Shown here: positions 58,287 through 64,000 of the stretch, one piece after another
Position numbering within the stretch: position 1 is the first letter of the stretch
How the letters are laid out: each line of letters opens with the position of its first letter
Assembly (NCBI GenBank): GCA_020723325.1
Contig: DYJD01000018.1
Coordinates: 62,001-126,000 of the forward strand
Source of the DNA: Desulfosudis oleivorans
Lineage (GTDB): Bacteria > Desulfobacterota > Desulfobacteria > Desulfobacterales > SURF-7
Direction of reading: 5' to 3'
Length of the DNA stretch: 64,000 nt
The notes under the pieces: generated by a model
What the model saw: the letters and a program-made list of their open reading frames with translations, nothing else
What the model was told of the DNA's origin: nothing
The model's database searches: none
Position numbers and translations under genes: made by a program

Positions 58287-59660
58287 TTAAAGCTTATGAT
58301 GCTGCCCGGCGTAAACTCGTTTGCGGGCATTGGCCGAGGCTGCGAGCACGTCCACATTCACATCCACATAATCAAAAACCTTGGCGCTTTTTTTGCCGGG
58401 GGCCGAGCGCAGGACCCGGCCCATATACTGCTGGACCCGGCCGCTGAATTTGATGGGGGTGGCGAGAAAAAGGCTGGAAAGGTTCGGACAGTCAAAACCT
58501 TCGCCGATCAATTGGCCGGTGGCGATCAGGATGCCCACCTCGCCGCGGTTGAGCCTTTGCACGATCTGCTTGCGCGCATCCATGGGCACGGCGCCGGTGA
58601 GCAACTCCGCCTCCTTTTTAAAGCGGTATTTCAAGAGGGCTTTGAGATTTTCACAATGGGCCTTGCGGTCGGACAAGATCAAACAGACCCCCTGGTTTTG
58701 TTCCGATTCAAGGGCCACATCCGCGGCAATGAGAAGGTTCCGCCCCTGATCCGTGGTCAATTCCGAAAGCATTTTGCTGTATTCGTTCACCGGGTCGAAA
58801 TGGGTCTTGAAATCGGTTTCCCGGTGGATGATTTCCGCTTGGATCATTTTGCCGCTGCCCACCAGAAATTTTTGGTCCACCGTATGATGGAGATCGCCCA
58901 GGTGCCAGAAAATCAGTTTGGACAGGTTGTCCCGCCGGAAAGGGGTGGCGCTCAAGCCCAGCATGTAACGGGAGTTGAAGGCGCTGACGGCTTCAGTAAA
59001 CGTGCGGCTCGGACAACGGTGACTTTCGTCCACGATAAGGAAGCCGGTTTGCCGGGAGGCTTCTTCGGCGCATTTATACACGGATTGCACCAGGGCCACG
59101 GTGACTTTTTTTCCAATCTGGTTCCGGCCGCCGCCGATCATGCCGATCTGGTCCTCGGGCAATCCCAAAAAGGTCTGAATCCGCGCCAGCCATTGGGCGG
59201 CAAGCTCTTTGGTATGGACGATGATCAGGGAAGGTTGCCGGCGTTGGGCGATCATGTACAAGGCCACCACGGTTTTGCCGGAGCCGGTGGGCGCGCACAA
59301 CACGCCGAATTCCTTGGTCAGCATTGCGGCGGCGGCCTGGGATTGGAAAGGCTGCAAGACCCCGCTGAAGGTCAGTTGGACAGGGGGCAGCTCGCGGCGT
59401 TGATCGCTGATTTCATATGGAACGTTCTGTTCCCGGCAGAGTCGGATCAGATGGCGGATATACCCCCTTGGCAGCGAAAGCCCACCGTCCCGGATTTTTG
59501 AATAAAAATGCAGATGTTGGGGAACACCCCGGTTCCAGCGGCCCATGCGGGTGTTTTCCAGCCACTTGGGATTTGGAAAACACAGGGCCTCCATTAGATT
59601 TTCTTTAAGCTGAGGCGGAATGGCCGACAGCCGCAACTGGTTGTTCAAGATAATTTTCAC
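58287..59660 (-). CDS. SF2 DNA helicase (XPB/Ssl2-like)
   Basis: 457 residues from a GTG at 59660 with AAGGA upstream. After a 90-residue N-terminal part, RecA-like domain 1 carries Walker A (CAPTGSGKTVVALY), Walker B (LIVDESHRC) and motif III (GLSATPFRRD); domain 2 has LILSDRKAHCENL, VGILIATGQLIGEGFD and QYMGRVLRS (motif VI). ATP-dependent DNA translocase of unknown pathway. No nuclease or other defence gene is adjacent, so a defence role is not supported. Confidence 0.93.
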   Translation of the reverse strand: MKIILNNQLRLSAIPPQLKENLMEALCFPNPKWLENTRMGRWNRGVPQHLHFYSKIRDGGLSLPRGYIRHLIRLCREQNVPYEISDQRRELPPVQLTFSGVLQPFQSQAAAAMLTKEFGVLCAPTGSGKTVVALYMIAQRRQPSLIIVHTKELAAQWLARIQTFLGLPEDQIGMIGGGRNQIGKKVTVALVQSVYKCAEEASRQTGFLIVDESHRCPSRTFTEAVSAFNSRYMLGLSATPFRRDNLSKLIFWHLGDLHHTVDQKFLVGSGKMIQAEIIHRETDFKTHFDPVNEYSKMLSELTTDQGRNLLIAADVALESEQNQGVCLILSDRKAHCENLKALLKYRFKKEAELLTGAVPMDARKQIVQRLNRGEVGILIATGQLIGEGFDCPNLSSLFLATPIKFSGRVQQYMGRVLRSAPGKKSAKVFDYVDVNVDVLAASANARKRVYAGQHHKL

Positions 59661-59832
59661 TTGTGTTCCTTTTTAAAATTCCCATGACAAACCAGGCTGC
59701 CGAAGACTGTACTCCAGGCCTGTTTTAAGTGCAAGTCATGGAAAACTTGATTGAGGAATTGACGGTCTCTTTTTTTTTGCGTATTAAAAGACGGATACGA
59801 CTCCCATAAACGGCAAAAAGGATTCCGGCAGC

Positions 59833-62283
59833 ATGATACAGAAGCTTTTATTTGTGGATATGGATACGACCACGCAGAATACCTTTTCCAAAATGCTCAT
59901 GGCTTATCCGGATAAATTTGAAATTCTGACGGTTGGTAATGCCAGAGAAGTCCCCAATGTCGTCAGCGGCGTCAAAATCAGCATGATCATCATCGATTTG
60001 AAAATGCCGGATGTGGATGATCTGGAATTTCTGGGGTATATGAGCAAAAATTACCCCAAAATCCCCATGATTGTCCTGACCGCCTTTGGTGGGTCCGAAA
60101 TCGAGGAAAAAATCAAATCCTTCGGAACCTGCCGATATTATGAAAAGCCGGTGGACATCGACCAGCTTATGGAGAAAATTCTGGATGAACTGGGGTCCAG
60201 CGTCAGCGGTCAGATTCACGGCATCAGTCTGTCTTCCTTTTTACAGATGTCCGAAATGGAAAAAACAACCTGTAAGCTGAAGGTCAGACATGACAATGAA
60301 ACAGGCTTTTTATATCTGGTTAAAGGGCAGTTGATCGATGCCCAACTGGGAGCAAAGGAGGGGCTTGAGGCCGCTTTTGAGATCATCAGTTGGGATAATA
60401 CCGCCATTGAAATTGAAAAATCCGGAGACAAACGTAAAAAAGCCATCACCATGCCGCTCATGAACATCCTGATGGAAGGCCTGCGCATTAAGGATGAGCG
60501 GGATGCTCTGAAAAAAAAGGCGCAAAAGGATACCCTGCGATCAACAGCCGGGGTCCGGAAAAAAACCGCTGAATCGAAACTGGAATCAGGGGGAACTGAA
60601 AAGCCGGGCCAACCAGCTCCTGCTGTTGACGGCAAGCAACCACCGGTCGTAAAAGCCAAACCAGAGACAGCTTCCGAAAAGGAAGTCCTGCTGGCGGAAA
60701 AAGAAAAAATTATTGCCGGCGCCACTGCCAAGCTGAAACGCAAAAGAATCCTGGCAGTGGCCGTCAGTCTGGCAGTAACACTGGTATTGGCCGCGGCAGG
60801 CGGATATATCTGGAAAATAATCATCAAACCCGGGATGGTTGAAAAAGAATACAAGGCGCTACTTGCGGATGTGGGCAAACTCGGCACCTTGGAGGAAAAG
60901 GAATTGTTGCTGCAAACCTATGTGGATGCATATCCCGCCAGCCCCTATATTCCTGAGGTACAGACTAAAATTGCCGAGATCCGTAACTTGTTCCAGGAAC
61001 GGGATTTTCAGGAAGTCGTCGCCAAGGTCGGAAAACTGCCCCTGGACAAGGAATATAAAAGAGCGGCAACCAATCTGTATTCAACCTATCTTGAAAAATA
61101 TCCCAAGGGACCCCATGGGGATGAAGTCAAACAGCTTTTGGAACAGGCCCGCTCCAGCCTGGATGACCACGAGTTCGAGGCCTTGAAGAAGATACCCCAG
61201 GACAGTTTTGAACAAAAACTTTCAGCGTGCCAGACTTACCTGAATGAATTTCCCGAAGGCCGGCATCGCGAGGAAGTGGGCCGAATCATGAAGACCAGCG
61301 GTCAGGCTTATTATGATTTTCTAAAAAGGGAGGCCGTGGAATGCGGACAGAGAAGGGAATGGGACAGTTGCCTCAAAAGACTCGACGGGTTCATCGCCAA
61401 ATTCAAGAATTATGAACGCCTTCGGGATTTCACGGCGCTGCAAATCGAAGTCCGTGCCGAGCAGGTGATGTGGGGCTTGCGCACCAAGGCTGAAAAGGCC
61501 GGGGTGGGGTATCAGGATGCCCGTAAAATATACATGGAATATGTGGAAAAGAATCCCAATTCACCGCTGGCTGATCGAATCAGGGCCGAGGTCGGCATTC
61601 TGGATAAAAAAATAAAAGAAGAGGAAAAATGGCAGGAGATGCAGCGTCTCGCGCGAAACCCGGAAATCGATGTTTTCGAGCGCATCGATCTTTTTGAGGC
61701 CTATATGGCGGAAAGCGCCGCCATGCGTTATCGCAAAGAAGCCGCCGGCGTCCTCAAATATTTGGAAAAAGAGAAAGAACGGGAAATCAAGCAGCGCAAA
61801 TTGAAAGTGGTGGAGGAATTGCGCGAAAAAGAGCGGGCGGCCAATCTGCAGAAGGAAAGAGAGCGGCTCGAAAAGGCCACACGGGAGTTCAGCGCGGAAC
61901 TCAGCCGGTCCGGCGGGCGCTATGTGGTCAATAATGACGGAACTGTGAACGACACCCAAACCGGGCTGATGTGGTACATCCTCGACTCCCAAACAGAGTT
62001 GAATGCTTGCCTGGATTATGAGTCGGCCCAGGCCTATGTAAAGAACCTGGATGCCGGCGGGCATCAGGACTGGCGTTTGCCCACCAGCAACGACCTTTTG
62101 GTCATTCTGAACAACAAACCCTATTTCCCGGAAACCGGGGCCAAATGGTACTGGACTTCGGAATCCTACTGGAAAGGGTATAGCGCGGCCGTTAAAACCG
62201 TTGTCCAAACAAGGAAAAACAATTGGGTGCGGGAAGAGGAGGCCATGGATAAATGCGGCGCCGCAAGGGCCGTGCGTCCATAA
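59833..62283 (+). CDS. Receiver-PATAN (DUF4388)-TM-DUF1566 protein
   Basis: 816 residues. The cytoplasmic N-terminus has a receiver (about 1-122; IIIDLKMPDVDD with the acceptor Asp, YYEKPVDID with the Lys) and a PATAN/DUF4388 domain (about 125-220; ISLSSFLQMSEMEKTTCKLK, LYLVKGQLIDAQLG). A charged linker leads to one TM (about 303-327, LAVAVSLAVTLVLAAAGGYI), then a long helical, TPR-like periplasmic region, and a C-terminal DUF1566 domain (GLMWYILDSQTELNA, WRLPTSNDLLVIL, WYWTSESYW). An unusual inside-to-outside signalling layout. 36 bases before the aromatic operon. Confidence 0.88.
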   Translation: MIQKLLFVDMDTTTQNTFSKMLMAYPDKFEILTVGNAREVPNVVSGVKISMIIIDLKMPDVDDLEFLGYMSKNYPKIPMIVLTAFGGSEIEEKIKSFGTCRYYEKPVDIDQLMEKILDELGSSVSGQIHGISLSSFLQMSEMEKTTCKLKVRHDNETGFLYLVKGQLIDAQLGAKEGLEAAFEIISWDNTAIEIEKSGDKRKKAITMPLMNILMEGLRIKDERDALKKKAQKDTLRSTAGVRKKTAESKLESGGTEKPGQPAPAVDGKQPPVVKAKPETASEKEVLLAEKEKIIAGATAKLKRKRILAVAVSLAVTLVLAAAGGYIWKIIIKPGMVEKEYKALLADVGKLGTLEEKELLLQTYVDAYPASPYIPEVQTKIAEIRNLFQERDFQEVVAKVGKLPLDKEYKRAATNLYSTYLEKYPKGPHGDEVKQLLEQARSSLDDHEFEALKKIPQDSFEQKLSACQTYLNEFPEGRHREEVGRIMKTSGQAYYDFLKREAVECGQRREWDSCLKRLDGFIAKFKNYERLRDFTALQIEVRAEQVMWGLRTKAEKAGVGYQDARKIYMEYVEKNPNSPLADRIRAEVGILDKKIKEEEKWQEMQRLARNPEIDVFERIDLFEAYMAESAAMRYRKEAAGVLKYLEKEKEREIKQRKLKVVEELREKERAANLQKERERLEKATREFSAELSRSGGRYVVNNDGTVNDTQTGLMWYILDSQTELNACLDYESAQAYVKNLDAGGHQDWRLPTSNDLLVILNNKPYFPETGAKWYWTSESYWKGYSAAVKTVVQTRKNNWVREEEAMDKCGAARAVRP

Positions 62284-62319
62284 CAAGGAATTCACAAGCG
62301 GATATAGTGAGGAGGGAAA

Positions 62320-63129
62320 ATGCATCTTGGAAAGTCGGTGAGACTGGAACGAATCTTTAATCGTAACACCAGAAGGACCATCATTGTGCCTTTGGATCAT
62401 GGTGTGAGCGTGGGACCCATCCATGGCGTGGTGGATTTGCGTGATACGGTGGATAAGGTGGCCGAGGGCGGCGCCAATGCCGTGCTGATGCACAAGGGAC
62501 TGCCCCGGCGCACCCACCGGGGTCATGGCCGTGATATCGGGCTGATTATTCACCTTTCCGCCAGTACGGATTTATCGCCTTTTCCCAATGCCAAGACCCT
62601 GGTGGGAGACGTGGAAGACGCCATCAGGCTGGGGGCCGACGCGGTCTCGGTGCATATCAATCTGGGAGATGAGACCGAACGTAACATGCTGGGGGAGCTT
62701 GGGCAAATCACTTCCCGGGCCGACCATTGGGGCATGCCGGTGCTGGCCATGGTCTATGCCCGCGGACCGAAAATCAAGAACGGCTTTGATCCGGAAGTGG
62801 TCAAACACTGCGCCCGCCTGGGGGAGGAGTTGGGGGCGGATGTGGTCAAGGTGCCTTATACCGGTGACAAGGATACTTTCAGCAGAGTGGTGGAGGGGTG
62901 CGAAATTCCCGTGGTGATCGCCGGCGGGCCCAAAATGGATAATCTGCAGGAAATCGTGGAAATGGCCTATGATTCCATTCAGGCCGGCGGCGCCGGCTTG
63001 TCAGTGGGCCGGAATATTTTTCAGGCGGATAATCCCAGCAGACTCGTGAGAGCCCTGCACGGCATCGTGCATGAAGGTTGGAATGTGGAAAAGGCCATGG
63101 GGGTATTGGAGGAGCTGGAAGTCAAATGA
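62320..63129 (+). CDS. 2-amino-3,7-dideoxy-D-threo-hept-6-ulosonate (ADH) synthase family aldolase
   Basis: 269 residues, DhnA-type class I aldolase. GAGGAGG precedes the ATG. Motifs: [15 protein letters not shown] near the N-terminus, the Schiff-base Lys in [14 protein letters not shown], and [10 protein letters not shown] and [14 protein letters not shown] at the phosphate site. ADH synthase starts the alternative route to 3-dehydroquinate known from methanogens and some anaerobes. The next gene, overlapping by four bases, is chorismate mutase-prephenate dehydratase, which supports an aromatic role over fructose-bisphosphate aldolase. Confidence 0.88.
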   Translation: MHLGKSVRLERIFNRNTRRTIIVPLDHGVSVGPIHGVVDLRDTVDKVAEGGANAVLMHKGLPRRTHRGHGRDIGLIIHLSASTDLSPFPNAKTLVGDVEDAIRLGADAVSVHINLGDETERNMLGELGQITSRADHWGMPVLAMVYARGPKIKNGFDPEVVKHCARLGEELGADVVKVPYTGDKDTFSRVVEGCEIPVVIAGGPKMDNLQEIVEMAYDSIQAGGAGLSVGRNIFQADNPSRLVRALHGIVHEGWNVEKAMGVLEELEVK

Positions 63130-64000
63130 ATCTTGACCGGCTCATGGCCATCCGTAAGGAATTGGATAGTTTGGATGAGGAGATTCTCGGTCTGCTGAAC
63201 CAGCGCGCGGCCCTGTGCCGGGAGGTGGGACGAATTAAATCCGCGTCCAAGGACAGTGTATTCAAGCCTTTTCGGGAAAAGGAAGTGCTGCGCGAACTGA
63301 TCCGCAAGAATAAAGGCCAACTGCCCGATGACCATTTGCTGGCCATTTACCGGGAGATCCTGTCCTCTTCCCGGCGGTTGCAGCAGCCCCAGACCATTGT
63401 GTATCTTGGACCGGAAGGGACCTTTTCCTATTTCGCCGGGGTTGAATATCTGGGTCGCAGCGCCGAATTCAGGCCCTGTCTGACCCTGCGGGAGGTTTTC
63501 AAGGCGGTGAATACCCGCGAGGCTCAGCTCGGCATCATTCCCCTTGAAAACTCATTGCAGGGAACCGTGGGGCAATGCCTGGATCTGTTTCTCGAACATG
63601 ATGTCTATATCCAGGCGGAAGTGTTCTGCAAAATCAGTCATGCCTTGCTGAGCTCTCAAAAATCATTGACAGCCGTGCGCATGGTGTATTCCCACCCCCA
63701 GGCTTTGGAACAGTGTTCCAATTGGCTGCAAGTGCATCTGCCGGAAGCCCGCATCGTGCCTTCGGAAAGTACCGCCGCCGCCGCGCGTAAGGTGATCGAC
63801 GCCGACGGCAGCGCGGCCATCGGTCATGAGAAACTGGCGGAAATGCTCGGTCTGAACATCCTTTCCAGACAGATTGAGGATTTGCCGGACAACTGGACCC
63901 GCTTCATGATCATCGGTGCTACTCCGCCGGAAGGCGGCAATCAGGATAAAACCTCGTTGCTGTTCACCCTGCCGGATAAGTCCGGCGCCCTGGTTCAGGT
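63126..64000 (+). CDS. pheA: Chorismate mutase/prephenate dehydratase (P-protein), 3' end off the right edge
   Basis: Makes phenylpyruvate from chorismate in phenylalanine synthesis. 291 residues are visible. Chorismate mutase domain about 1-90 ([20 protein letters not shown], catalytic Arg and Lys at [10 protein letters not shown]), then prephenate dehydratase from about 95 ([34 protein letters not shown], and TRFMIIG), and the beginning of an ACT domain ([17 protein letters not shown]) at the edge. The ATG overlaps the previous TGA (ATGA), so the two are coupled. Feedback by phenylalanine at the ACT domain is the family norm. Confidence 0.95.
   Translation, partial: MNLDRLMAIRKELDSLDEEILGLLNQRAALCREVGRIKSASKDSVFKPFREKEVLRELIRKNKGQLPDDHLLAIYREILSSSRRLQQPQTIVYLGPEGTFSYFAGVEYLGRSAEFRPCLTLREVFKAVNTREAQLGIIPLENSLQGTVGQCLDLFLEHDVYIQAEVFCKISHALLSSQKSLTAVRMVYSHPQALEQCSNWLQVHLPEARIVPSESTAAAARKVIDADGSAAIGHEKLAEMLGLNILSRQIEDLPDNWTRFMIIGATPPEGGNQDKTSLLFTLPDKSGALVQ

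Noticed and set aside
58287-59660. Helicase as part of a defence island
   Set aside because: No nuclease, methylase or other defence gene is adjacent; the neighbours are thyA-like and signalling genes.

Overview
The window looks like part of a chromosome of a Gram-negative anaerobe of the Desulfobacterota (the old deltaproteobacterial sulfate-reducer/fermenter type). This is inferred from the gene content: many hybrid histidine kinases, a long CoA-enzyme activase with two ASKHA domains, pyruvate phosphate dikinase, an archaeal-style aromatic pathway enzyme next to a P-protein, and many dispersed short palindromic and oligomeric repeats. No rRNA, tRNA or CRISPR array was recognised.

Layout. 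1-4196: two PAS hybrid kinases and a single-domain receiver. 4197-4912: three kinds of dispersed repeat. 4913-19079: a + strand chemotaxis-type operon (receiver-like protein, CheW, MCP, CheR, CheA, small coiled-coil protein, CheD, HDOD, CheY, CheX, CheB, a haem-type DUF3365 hybrid kinase, HPt-receiver). It encodes a full signalling set with adaptation and a phosphatase, but no flagellar or pilus genes are in view. CheA carries an MshEN-like (possible c-di-GMP) module. Almost every gene junction is occupied by AT-rich heptamer repeats, which even supply stop codons. 19095-22350: two unknown minus-strand genes, a DUF551 gene and a receiver-kinase. 22519-30649: ppdK, a bifunctional PutA, and an overlapping PilZ protein fused to a degenerate adenylate-forming domain. 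30690-36333: zinc-ribbon protein, PAS hybrid kinase, probable lipoprotein, AI-2E-type permease, free periplasmic sensor-like protein. 36369-43291: the activase, an XRE-cupin regulator and leuC-leuD.

43443-52800 differs sharply: lower G+C, small unrelated minus-strand genes (thioesterase, methyltransferase, DUF5367-like, DUF3786 fragment, toxin-antitoxin remnant, GNAT, DUF3592, lipoproteins, WGR protein) separated by seven attC-like sites. This is best read as an integron cassette array without a visible integrase (a CALIN), invaded by an IS91-family element.

53007-57884: an islet of three minus-strand genes (secreted helical-repeat protein, DUF3142 protein, VanZ-like) lies between an orphan thymidylate-synthase 3-prime fragment and the complete gene, in direct orientation. 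58287-64000: an XPB-like helicase, a receiver-PATAN-TM-DUF1566 protein, and an aromatic amino-acid operon (ADH synthase, then chorismate mutase/prephenate dehydratase running off the right edge).

All calls come from reading the sequence and remembered family motifs; no database search was done. Domain borders are approximate.
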